From contig DOCI01000022.1 in assembly GCA_003503535.1 (NCBI GenBank), positions 7,949-14,278 of the forward strand: a DNA stretch of 6,330 nucleotides. The letters run 5' to 3'. Source of the stretch: Planctomycetaceae bacterium. GTDB lineage: Bacteria > Planctomycetota > Planctomycetia > Planctomycetales > Planctomycetaceae. Positions 1-6,330 of the stretch are shown here, one piece after another; the stretch's first letter is position 1, and each line of letters starts with the position of its first letter. The notes under the pieces are model-generated. The model searched no databases. It saw only the letters and a list, made by a program, of their open reading frames with translations, and was not told the DNA's origin. The position numbers were made by a program, and so were the translations under genes.

Positions 1-33
1 CATATCGAAGAGCAGGAACTGGAAATCAGTTAA
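1..33 (+). CDS. 3' end of an unidentified upstream gene (partial)
   Basis: Frame 1 is open from the window edge and reads HIEEQELEIS before a TAA at 31-33. Ten residues are far too few to name the product. An acidic, Glu-rich C-terminal tail is the only visible property. It is called because the frame is open up to the edge and the next gene lies on the same strand, but an open frame of ten codons can occur by chance. No terminator hairpin is evident directly after the stop. Confidence 0.35.
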   Translation, partial: HIEEQELEIS

Positions 34-44
34 AAAACTCCTTG

Positions 45-73
45 TTGACCAGAAGTGAGCAAAATCTTACATT
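45..73 (+). promoter_or_regulatory. Candidate sigma70-type promoter upstream of the ACT gene
   Basis: TTGACC at 45-50 (5 of 6 to the -35 consensus) is followed by a 17-nt spacer and TACATT at 68-73 (4 of 6 to the -10 consensus). Transcription would begin near position 80, leaving a leader of about 135 nt before the ATG at 216. Spacing is ideal but the -10 is weak, and planctomycete promoters are poorly characterised, so this is only a candidate. An 8-bp palindrome TTGATCAA at 133-140 lies in the leader, with no assigned role. Confidence 0.25.
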
Positions 74-215
74 CTCGATACTGCGGCAGTTTTTCACTCT
101 GAAGTTACTTATGTTGCAACCTACACTTTGGCTTGATCAAACTTCGAGTCTCATTCCGTCAGTCAATGCCTGACCAGCAGCTTTGCGTTTCCACTGCAAA
201 TAAAGCGAGTCCAAC

Positions 216-719
216 ATGAATTATGGAGAAGATGTTCCGGTCGCGCCGATGACGGCTCGCGGTAAAGGCTGGCCCTGTTTGCGTCAGTTTTGTGTCTTCA
301 TGGAAAATCAGGTTGGGCGACTGCACGAATTATTTCGTTTGATTGAGCGAAATGAACTGCGAGTCATCGCGATGAGTGTTGTCGACTCGGCTGACTTCTC
401 CACCGTCCGCTTGATGGTCGATGATGCCGATCGTGCTCGCGAGATTTTTTCACTCTCGAATTTCAACTGGTTCGAAAACGATGTTGTCGGCGTCTGCCTG
501 CCGGACGATCCTCAACCGCTCGTCCGCGTCTGTCTGGCATTAATGCAAGCCGAACTAAATATCCGCTACACCTATCCCTTACTGTTTCGTCGGGGTGGTC
601 GTGGAGCGATTGCGATTTCCGTTGATGATATTGATCAAGCCACGAAAATCCTTAAGGATCGCGGGCTGGAAATCATTACCGAAGACGACCTGAAGGACGA
701 TGACAATTACTTCTTCTGA
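216..719 (+). CDS. Tandem ACT-domain protein (probable small-ligand-binding regulator)
   Basis: This 167-residue soluble protein appears to be two ACT-type modules in series with no attached enzyme. The first covers about residues 23-93 (starting FCVFMENQVGRLHELFRLI, with VVDSADFSTVRLMVDD as its central strands). The second covers about 94-158 (from the LPDDPQPLVRVCLALMQ helix to AIAISVDDIDQATKIL). ACT domains generally bind amino acids or similar ligands and pass an allosteric signal; the ligand here cannot be read from sequence. The tail after residue 156 is acidic (EDDLKDDDNYFF) and is encoded partly in the overlap with the next gene. The ATG at 216 has only a weak GAG upstream; a second in-frame ATG at 249 (MTARGKGWP) sits just before the conserved part and could be the real start. 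It overlaps the flippase-like gene by 20 nt, suggesting coupled translation. Family assignment is good; function is unknown. Confidence 0.82.
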   Translation: MNYGEDVPVAPMTARGKGWPCLRQFCVFMENQVGRLHELFRLIERNELRVIAMSVVDSADFSTVRLMVDDADRAREIFSLSNFNWFENDVVGVCLPDDPQPLVRVCLALMQAELNIRYTYPLLFRRGGRGAIAISVDDIDQATKILKDRGLEIITEDDLKDDDNYFF

Positions 720-1758
720 TGCGATTCCGATTCCCGCTAAACGCAGTCTGAAATCCCTCGGTTTATTCATTGCAAAATGGGGACTGTTCGTTGCGGTTCT
801 CTATTTTGTGATTCGCTACGGAGTCGATCAGTGGAAAACGCTCGACCTGCGAAATGTGCACTGGTCCCCCGGCTGGCTTGCAGCAGCGATGATCGTCTAT
901 TTCTTTTCCTGGATTCCAGCGGCCTGGGTCTGGGGGGAACTGCTCCGCTCTGCGGGTTCAAAATTAGGATTTTATTCCCTGGTCCGTGCCCATTTCTGCG
1001 GGCACGTCGGTAAGTACATTCCCGGTAAAGCTCTCTCGCTCGTCATTCGGGCGGCTCTGGTTCGCGAACATGAAGTGCCATTAAGTATGGCAGGCTTAAT
1101 GGCGACTGTGGAAACTCTCATCACTATGGCAACGGGGGTCATTGTCACCGTCGTCTTGCTTCCCTTATTAATCGGACAGGCAGACACTCAGGGAATCGCA
1201 ACCGCCCTTCCCATGCTGACGCCCGTTCTGGATGCACCATCCTGGCAACGCTGGACGGCTGCCGGTTTGATCCTCGCATTTGCAATTGCCACCATTCCCA
1301 TCTTTACACGACTGTTGGCCTTAGCCACAAAAAAGCTCTCTCGGAAAATCGATTCCGCATCCACCGCAGAATTGCATCTCGCCTATCGAACCGTAGGTAA
1401 GTGGATGCTTGTCCTTGCCGGGGGCTGGTTTTTGAACGGTTGCAGTCTGGGACTTGTCTTGATGAGTCTGGGGATTTCGCCCGATATGGCAAACAGTCCA
1501 CTTTTGTGGACATGTGCAGTCGCAGGTGCCACCTCGCTAGGATTTCTGGTGCTGTTTGCTCCCGGTGGTCTGGGTGTTCGTGAGGCAATTCTGATCGGCG
1601 TTTTGCAACTCTCACCACAAATCGATGCCTCGTTCGCTGTGGTCGCTGCAGTCTTACTCCGGTTGATTTCCTTCCTCAGTGAAGTTCTTTTTACGCTGCT
1701 GCTCTATTCGGTTTCCGGAAAACGGGTCAGGAAGCCTGGATCTCAAAGTGATGATTGA
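700..1758 (+). CDS. Flippase-like integral membrane protein (lysylphosphatidylglycerol synthase TM / UPF0104 family)
   Basis: This 352-residue polytopic inner-membrane protein has about seven to nine hydrophobic segments, including roughly residues 18-38, 56-78, 130-158, 185-207, 234-258, 268-292 and 308-338. Two hallmarks of the AglD/MprF-transmembrane-region family are visible: GHVGKYIPGKALSLVIRAAL (101-120) and APGGLGVREAIL (287-298), followed by a polar-containing helix with RLISFLSEV (321-329). Only the membrane part is present; there is no C-terminal lysyl-transferase domain as in full MprF, so lipid lysinylation should not be assumed. Stand-alone members are usually proposed to translocate or help process lipid-linked substrates. 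The ATG at 700 lies within the ACT gene, 2 nt after GAAGGA, so initiation probably depends on ribosomes finishing the upstream gene. The C-terminus is hydrophilic and basic, then acidic (KRVRKPGSQSDD). Family call strong; substrate unknown. Confidence 0.85.
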   Translation: MTITSSDAIPIPAKRSLKSLGLFIAKWGLFVAVLYFVIRYGVDQWKTLDLRNVHWSPGWLAAAMIVYFFSWIPAAWVWGELLRSAGSKLGFYSLVRAHFCGHVGKYIPGKALSLVIRAALVREHEVPLSMAGLMATVETLITMATGVIVTVVLLPLLIGQADTQGIATALPMLTPVLDAPSWQRWTAAGLILAFAIATIPIFTRLLALATKKLSRKIDSASTAELHLAYRTVGKWMLVLAGGWFLNGCSLGLVLMSLGISPDMANSPLLWTCAVAGATSLGFLVLFAPGGLGVREAILIGVLQLSPQIDASFAVVAAVLLRLISFLSEVLFTLLLYSVSGKRVRKPGSQSDD

Positions 1759-1881
1759 TACCGATTCCACATGAATACCTGAGACCTCCTAATTCAATCC
1801 CCGCAACCTTTCTTCCACTCCGCAATCTCTTTATAAAGAATGAATTCTCAATTCGCTCCCGAAATATACTGTGAATAACCA

Positions 1882-3816
1882 ATGGATGTTGTCTCTGAGG
1901 CCACGAACTCAAATGGTGAGCACACCAGTAGCAGACGATCGATTCGGCGGTTTTACGGGACCTTGTTATTTGTCATCGCTTGTCTTCTGCTTTTCGTGTT
2001 GCCCGTTGAATGGCGTCATTATTCCGAAGCATTCAATGACGCACGGCCTCTTGTCAGCTGGATGGCCAACTTCAATGCCGATACCTCCCTCTATCTCTTC
2101 TGGCTGCTGGCCCTGCCATTCTTCTGGTTATTCAGAGTGCATCTGATCGATCCCCAAGGCTCAGTTACAGTCAATGTTGAATCCTGGTTGCAGCGGGGGC
2201 GATATCGTTTAAGAGATAAGGAGCCGAGGGATCGCTGGTCGGGCAGGATTATGATGTCCTGTGTCGGCTTAGCCGGACTTCTCGTATCGCTTTGGATGGG
2301 GTTGCAATTCGGAGATTTGCCGCCAGCATTTCACGACGAATACAGCTATCTGTTTCAAGCGGAAACTTATCTGCAGGGACGCTTATCAAATCCTCGATTC
2401 GAACCGGCTCCAGAATTATTCGACCAGATGCACATTCTTAACGACAGCCCGGGACATTTTGTCAGCCGGTATTTCCCCGGTACTGGCCTCTGGATGACGC
2501 CATTTGTCGCCTTGGGTATTGTCTATACAGGATACGCAATTGCTCAGGCGATCGTTTGTATGCTGATGTTTGGCATTGCCCGCGATCTCGGTGGAAATGG
2601 AGTCGGTCTGTTAACAGGATTGCTGTGTGCGGTTTTTCCGGGAATTGTCGTTTTCAGCAACCTGTTGTTATCGCATCATCCCTGTCTGTTGGGGTTGGGA
2701 GTCTTTATCTGGTCCTACCATCGTTATGCGATGAGTCATCAGCATCGCTATGCAATCCTGGCTGGCATCGGATTAGGATTTGCCATGTGGTGCCGTCCAA
2801 TGACGGCTTTCGGGATTGCCCTGCCTTACGCAATTCATTTCCTGGTTCGGCAGTGGCGAGAGTTCAAATCTTTGAAGCAACTGTCGAGCCATGTCGCTGC
2901 GATGGGCGGCCCGATACTCATTGCTCTGGTGCTCTTACTCCCTTACAACCTGGCGACAACAGGAAGCACATTCGTGACGCCTTATCAGGAATACACACAA
3001 CTCCATACACCCAGGCATGTCTACGGTTTTTACAATGGAGATCGTGGAGATCGCTGGATTACCGAGCAGGCGGCTTTGGGAAATGAACTCCCGATCATCG
3101 AACACTACGACAATTGGGCGGAGAATTTAACACCCTCACTGGCATGGACCAATGTGATATCGCGGTTACTCATGACCGGTCAGATGACGATTGGCATTCT
3201 GCCCGCTCTGGCAGCCGTTTTGTTTTTTTGCAGTATTGGCCATCGCGACGAAAGCCTGTGGTGGCTGATTGGCGCAGCGGCTTTGAGCTTGCACATTGTG
3301 CATATTCCGTATTGGTACGATGGGATCATGCACTGGCATTACGTGTTCGAGTCGGCTCCGCTGGTCGCATTGATGTTTGCCAGAACTCTGCAGTTGGTGG
3401 CTTATAACGGAAGAATTCTCAATCATCACTGGCTGGGAATCTGGTGGGCAGGATTAGCAGGAATCGGTTTGATGATTGCCTGCACCACCATTGAGCCGTT
3501 CTGGCAATCGACCGCAGCAACTGGCTTCAGCGAAGTGAAGTTCGCCCGCAGACAACATCAGGAATTGAATCAGATTCTGAAACAGAACATCAAAGAACCG
3601 GCAGTCGTCTTCATGAAAACCGATCCTGAAAATCTGCATATCGATTTTATTTTGAATTCACCCACACTCGACGATTCCGTCCTCCGTGCCCACTGGATGC
3701 CCGACAAGTACCCAGTTGAGGAATTGGAGAAATTATTTTCGGATCGAAATCTGTATCACATTGATTTGAAAACAGGAGTGATTCAATATTTGCGAAATAC
3801 CGTTGAAACTCGATAG
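1882..3816 (+). CDS. Polytopic membrane protein, probable GT39/ArnT-like glycosyltransferase
   Basis: This 644-residue protein has many hydrophobic helices (for example 25-43, 69-88, 123-143, 204-230, 241-262, 266-278, 291-312, 341-356, 435-451, 458-474, 490-506 and 516-534) and a hydrophilic C-terminal tail from about 545. After the third helix comes FHDEYSYLFQAETYLQGRL (150-168), which resembles the first periplasmic loop of GT39/PMT/ArnT enzymes, where an acidic residue just after a membrane helix is catalytic; D152 and E153 are the candidates. HYVFESAP (486-493) near the end of the membrane part resembles the conserved late loop of this superfamily. Such enzymes move a sugar from a polyprenyl-phosphate donor to protein or lipid on the outer face of the membrane; donor and acceptor here are unknown. 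The start is bounded by an in-frame TAA at 1876-1878. No strong ribosome binding site is visible. Residues 90-120 form a charged cytoplasmic loop. It follows the flippase-like gene by 123 nt with no clear terminator between. Confidence 0.75.
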   Translation: MDVVSEATNSNGEHTSSRRSIRRFYGTLLFVIACLLLFVLPVEWRHYSEAFNDARPLVSWMANFNADTSLYLFWLLALPFFWLFRVHLIDPQGSVTVNVESWLQRGRYRLRDKEPRDRWSGRIMMSCVGLAGLLVSLWMGLQFGDLPPAFHDEYSYLFQAETYLQGRLSNPRFEPAPELFDQMHILNDSPGHFVSRYFPGTGLWMTPFVALGIVYTGYAIAQAIVCMLMFGIARDLGGNGVGLLTGLLCAVFPGIVVFSNLLLSHHPCLLGLGVFIWSYHRYAMSHQHRYAILAGIGLGFAMWCRPMTAFGIALPYAIHFLVRQWREFKSLKQLSSHVAAMGGPILIALVLLLPYNLATTGSTFVTPYQEYTQLHTPRHVYGFYNGDRGDRWITEQAALGNELPIIEHYDNWAENLTPSLAWTNVISRLLMTGQMTIGILPALAAVLFFCSIGHRDESLWWLIGAAALSLHIVHIPYWYDGIMHWHYVFESAPLVALMFARTLQLVAYNGRILNHHWLGIWWAGLAGIGLMIACTTIEPFWQSTAATGFSEVKFARRQHQELNQILKQNIKEPAVVFMKTDPENLHIDFILNSPTLDDSVLRAHWMPDKYPVEELEKLFSDRNLYHIDLKTGVIQYLRNTVETR

Positions 3817-3859
3817 GCAAAATTGCGTCATGTATGGCATGTCACTGAGCAACGCGAAA

Positions 3860-3886
3860 GGCGTGGTCCACTGCTATCACCACGCC
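3860..3886. other. Hairpin in the 3' region of the GT39-like gene
   Basis: GGCGTGGT at 3860-3867 pairs perfectly with ACCACGCC at 3879-3886 around an 11-nt loop. The 8-bp GC-rich stem begins 43 nt after the stop of the GT39-like gene. No T-run follows on either strand, so it is not a canonical intrinsic terminator. It may protect the mRNA 3' end or be part of a dispersed repeat that continues through the GGGACGTGCCACCC segment at 3901-3914; the latter is an impression from similar planctomycete intergenic sequences, not demonstrated here. Confidence 0.45.
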
Positions 3887-3980
3887 CATCACTTCGTTCT
3901 GGGACGTGCCACCCAATTCAATAATTATTAAACCATCAAAAAGCCGCTATCGTAATCTGCAAACTGCAGTAGTGATCAAT

Positions 3981-4019
3981 AAAAACGCCACACCGAATGA
4001 AATCCGGCATGGCGTTTTG
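3981..4019. terminator. Bidirectional intrinsic terminator between convergent genes
   Basis: AAAACGCCA at 3982-3990 is the exact reverse complement of TGGCGTTTT at 4010-4018. Inside it, after a 2-nt mismatch, CCG and CGG can add three more pairs, leaving a loop of about 8-9 nt. The A-run on the left and T-run on the right make it work as a hairpin plus U-tract on both strands, which suits its position between the plus-strand GT39-like gene (165 nt upstream) and the end of the minus-strand ATL gene (24 nt downstream). The U-tract is short at four residues. Confidence 0.75.
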
Positions 4020-4042
4020 TGACTCCGCTAATGGCAGGCGAA

Positions 4043-4387
4043 TCAGTTGGATTCGGCCATCGACCATTTGAGTAAGGTTTCGTCTGGGTTGGTCAAGACG
4101 ACAACTTCTTTGTCCTTGTCCGTATCTTCGAGTTCGTACCCGGAATCGGCAAGGAGTTCCTGTTGTTCACTTCCTTTTTCAACTTGCAATTCATCGTTAA
4201 TGGCGCGGAACCACTGTAAGTGTGGCCAATCGCGACGCACGTGCTTCAGGCAGGTTTGAATGGTTCGACCATTCGCTCCAGGACTGAAGCCGGCCCGCTG
4301 TGCGATCTCTGTAAATGTTCCTAATTTATCTGCACGTTTCAGTTCCCAGAGAACTTCTGCAACGGCTTCTGCACGAGACGACGACAT
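4043..4387 (-). CDS. Alkyltransferase-like (ATL) protein, MGMT DNA-binding-domain family
   Basis: This 114-residue protein aligns by eye with the C-terminal DNA-binding domain of O6-alkylguanine DNA alkyltransferases: a helix at 5-20, then GTFTEIAQRAGF (23-34) matching the usual TYG-(D/E)IA-xxAG, GANGRTIQTCL (37-47) matching the recognition-helix arginine motif, WFRAINDELQV (59-69) at the PCHRV-xxxG-x-(L/I) site, and SEQQELLADSGYEL (73-86) matching the terminal (Q)RxLLxxEG segment. The reactive Cys is replaced by W59, as in ATL proteins (PWHRV), so it should bind alkylated guanine and flag it for repair rather than remove the alkyl group. The normally conserved Pro and His are also changed (Q58, F60), while R61 is kept. 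Residues 87-114 form a tail beyond the core, acidic in its first part. An upstream in-frame TTG at 4402 would add five residues, but the ATG at 4387 has AAGAGG 6 nt upstream and is preferred. Convergent with the GT39-like gene and divergent from hemB. Confidence 0.75.
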   Translation of the reverse strand: MSSSRAEAVAEVLWELKRADKLGTFTEIAQRAGFSPGANGRTIQTCLKHVRRDWPHLQWFRAINDELQVEKGSEQQELLADSGYELEDTDKDKEVVVLTNPDETLLKWSMAESN

Positions 4388-4393
4388 AATAAA

Positions 4394-4399
4394 CCTCTT
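4394..4399 (-). promoter_or_regulatory. Ribosome binding site deciding the ATL start
   Basis: On the minus strand AAGAGG is followed by the 6-nt spacer TTTATT and then ATG at 4387-4385. This is one of the two clearest Shine-Dalgarno sites in the window. It overlaps the codons that a TTG start at 4402 would use, so it argues for the shorter 114-residue protein. Confidence 0.7.
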
Positions 4400-4548
4400 C
4401 AATGTTACACTGCTAACTCTTCATTTTTCATCAAATGACGATAGGCTATGCTAACGGAAAATACGCAATATCTCAATACTGATTTCAATTATGCTGATCA
4501 GTTGTGAACATTCAGATCTCCGTTTCATGTATTATCGATTGGAAATGA

Positions 4549-5550
<1,002 letters not shown>

Positions 5551-5554
5551 GACA

Positions 5555-5566
5555 ACTTGATCAAGT
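5555..5566. other. 12-bp perfect palindrome just after hemB
   Basis: ACTTGATCAAGT is a perfect self-complementary 12-mer starting 5 nt after the hemB stop codon. With no loop bases it would form a poor RNA hairpin and lacks a T-run, so it is not a standard terminator. It could be a dimeric protein-binding site or chance; its core TTGATCAA also occurs at 133-140. Confidence 0.5.
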
Positions 5567-5880
5567 GCAACACCGCGTGGCTGGCTCGTAGCGCAGCGGA
5601 GTCCCCAGATCTTCGTCGATCATTATGCACACACTCGCTTGCGCTTCGTGCTTGTATGTGTTCCTGCACTCGTTCCCAATGTCCCTCTCGGGAACAAGCG
5701 AACGCCTCCTGATGTTGCTCCTTTGCCACAAAACTGTTGCCGATTCGCAACAGACCGGAATGGTCTGTGCGGCCGCTACGACGGCATCCTGACTGCGGAC
5801 TTCCTTTGCAAAATTTCTGGTTTTGTGTTTGCACTCTTGAAAGCAGTCCTCCCTCATCATGGAATAGCTCCATGATCAAC
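5567..5880. repeat. Probable dispersed intergenic repeat, rich in inverted repeats
   Basis: No reading frame here looks like a real protein; the roughly 100-codon open frames overlap each other on both strands and show no family signature. The minus-strand reading contains NTYKHEAQASV (from about 5665 to 5633), a string I recognise as recurring in short spurious planctomycete ORFs, which points to a repeat element rather than a gene. Perfect hairpins seen: GTTCCC/GGGAAC (5672-5677, 5690-5695), CTGTTGC/GCAACAG (5734-5740, 5747-5753), ACAGACC/GGTCTGT (5750-5756, 5762-5768) and ATCATGGA/TCCATGAT (5856-5863, 5869-5876). The second and third share bases 5750-5753, so they cannot both form fully. 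No transposase, target-site duplication or terminal inverted repeat could be defined, so the boundaries given are approximate. This covers most of the 467-nt gap between hemB and the pilin-like gene; 5881-6004 shows nothing clear. Confidence 0.5.
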
Positions 5881-6004
5881 AGTGAATCGCAGATGCGGTC
5901 GTCAGGGAAGCCTGTTGAGAATAGTCATTGCGACTATCGCGATGAATTTGCCTGGCAAAATATGTTACGAGAAAGTGAAAAGTTAAGAAAATATCATCCC
6001 GCAG

Positions 6005-6011
6005 AAAGGGA
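6005..6011 (+). promoter_or_regulatory. Ribosome binding site of the pilin-like gene
   Basis: AAAGGGA ends 6 nt before the ATG at 6018. The purine-rich core and good spacing support this start over the TTG/ATG codons a few positions downstream (6030 and 6033). Confidence 0.6.
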
Positions 6012-6017
6012 CAAATC

Positions 6018-6330
6018 ATGTTTACAGAATTGATGAACGACGAAGCCGGCTTTATCGTCTCGGCTGAGTTAGTGCTGATTGCGACGATACTCGTCATCGG
6101 ATTGATTGTTGGATTGAGTGAAGTTCAGCACGCAATTGTCAGCGAATTGAATGATGTTGGCGACGCGATTGGTACGCTGAATCAGAGTTACTATTACTCT
6201 GGATTTTCTGCAAAGAAATCCCAGGGTTATGGCTACAAGTCATATGCCCGTGGTTCAGTCTTTGTTGATAAAATAGATGAGTGCGACAACAATCAATGTG
6301 ATATCAGTTGCGATCCACCGACCGCAGAAG
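6018..6330 (+). CDS. Flp/type IVb pilin-like protein (5' part, runs off the window)
   Basis: The 104 complete codons present begin MFTELMNDEAGFIVSAELVL and continue into one hydrophobic helix (about residues 12-34, ending IVGLSEVQ). A short charged leader, a Gly, then a long N-terminal helix containing a Glu is the layout of Flp/TadE-type prepilins cleaved by a prepilin peptidase and assembled on the outside of the inner membrane. Unlike classic pilins, the Glu (E17) is at +6 rather than +5 if cleavage follows G11. After the helix come an amphipathic segment (SELNDVGDAIGTLNQS), a Tyr/Ser/Gly-rich stretch (57-80) and a Cys-containing part (C89, C94, C98). I recall this family as common and mostly unannotated in planctomycetes. 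It has a good ribosome binding site and stands alone on the left side; no tad/pil genes are visible in the window. The C-terminus is outside, so total length is unknown. A plain single-span membrane protein is the alternative. Confidence 0.7.
   Translation, partial: MFTELMNDEAGFIVSAELVLIATILVIGLIVGLSEVQHAIVSELNDVGDAIGTLNQSYYYSGFSAKKSQGYGYKSYARGSVFVDKIDECDNNQCDISCDPPTAE

Noticed and set aside
1832..1870. TATAAA (1832-1837) and TATACT (1865-1870) as -10 boxes for the GT39-like gene
   Set aside because: Neither has a -35 element at proper spacing, and the second would leave a leader of only a few bases.
4502..4535. TTGTGA and TATTAT as a promoter for hemB
   Set aside because: TATTAT at 4530-4535 is a fair -10 element, but the spacer to TTGTGA is 22 nt and no -35 element lies at 16-18 nt.
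5561..5860. A 99-codon minus-strand frame through the hemB-pilin gap
   Set aside because: Overlapping frames of similar size exist on both strands, the sequence has many Cys/Arg and no domain signature, and the recurring peptide string suggests a repeat rather than a gene.
5948..5966. TGGC…TTAC resembling a sigma54 promoter upstream of the pilin-like gene
   Set aside because: The spacing is one base off and the -12 element lacks the GC dinucleotide (TTAC instead of TTGC).
5872..6033. A 53-codon plus-strand frame starting MINSESQMRSSGK and ending 16 nt inside the pilin-like gene
   Set aside because: No ribosome binding site, its start lies in a hairpin arm, there is no recognisable motif, and it overlaps the well-supported ribosome binding site and start of the pilin-like gene.

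Overview
The window reads like a chromosomal segment of a planctomycete (Planctomycetota, probably near Rubinisphaera/Gimesia/Planctomyces). This is inferred from protein style, not from a marker gene. The clues are a tandem-ACT protein, a planctomycete-type Flp-like pilin that begins with an acidic DEAGF-type segment, an Mg-type HemB, moderate GC, weak Shine-Dalgarno sites, and an intergenic block whose minus-strand reading looks like a repeat I associate with spurious planctomycete ORFs.

Layout. Positions 1-33 hold the last ten codons of an upstream plus-strand gene. After a 182-nt gap with one plausible sigma70-type promoter come two plus-strand genes overlapping by 20 nt: a tandem ACT-domain protein (216-719) and a flippase-like integral membrane protein of the lysylphosphatidylglycerol synthase TM/UPF0104 family (700-1758). 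After 123 nt follows a large polytopic membrane protein resembling GT39/ArnT/PMT-type glycosyltransferases (1882-3816). It converges on a small minus-strand gene (4043-4387) that I read as an alkyltransferase-like (ATL) relative of O6-alkylguanine DNA alkyltransferase, with Trp in place of the reactive Cys. A near-symmetrical A/T-flanked hairpin between them looks like a shared bidirectional terminator. Divergent from the ATL gene is hemB (4558-5550), porphobilinogen synthase of the Zn-independent, Mg-type class.

From 5551 to 6017 there is no convincing gene. This stretch is dense in short inverted repeats and probably contains a dispersed repeat. The window ends inside a pilin-like gene starting at 6018 with a good ribosome binding site.

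How the genes relate. The ACT and flippase genes are probably translationally coupled. The flippase and the GT39-like protein are both membrane proteins of lipid-linked or envelope glycan type and could work on related substrates, but nothing here proves one operon. ATL (DNA repair), hemB (tetrapyrrole synthesis) and the pilin-like gene look like independent units. I found no CRISPR array, transposase, tRNA, rRNA or obvious defence system, and no clear previously undescribed system. The most unusual points are the ATL active-site motif, the shifted glutamate in the pilin-like N-terminus, and the structured intergenic block.
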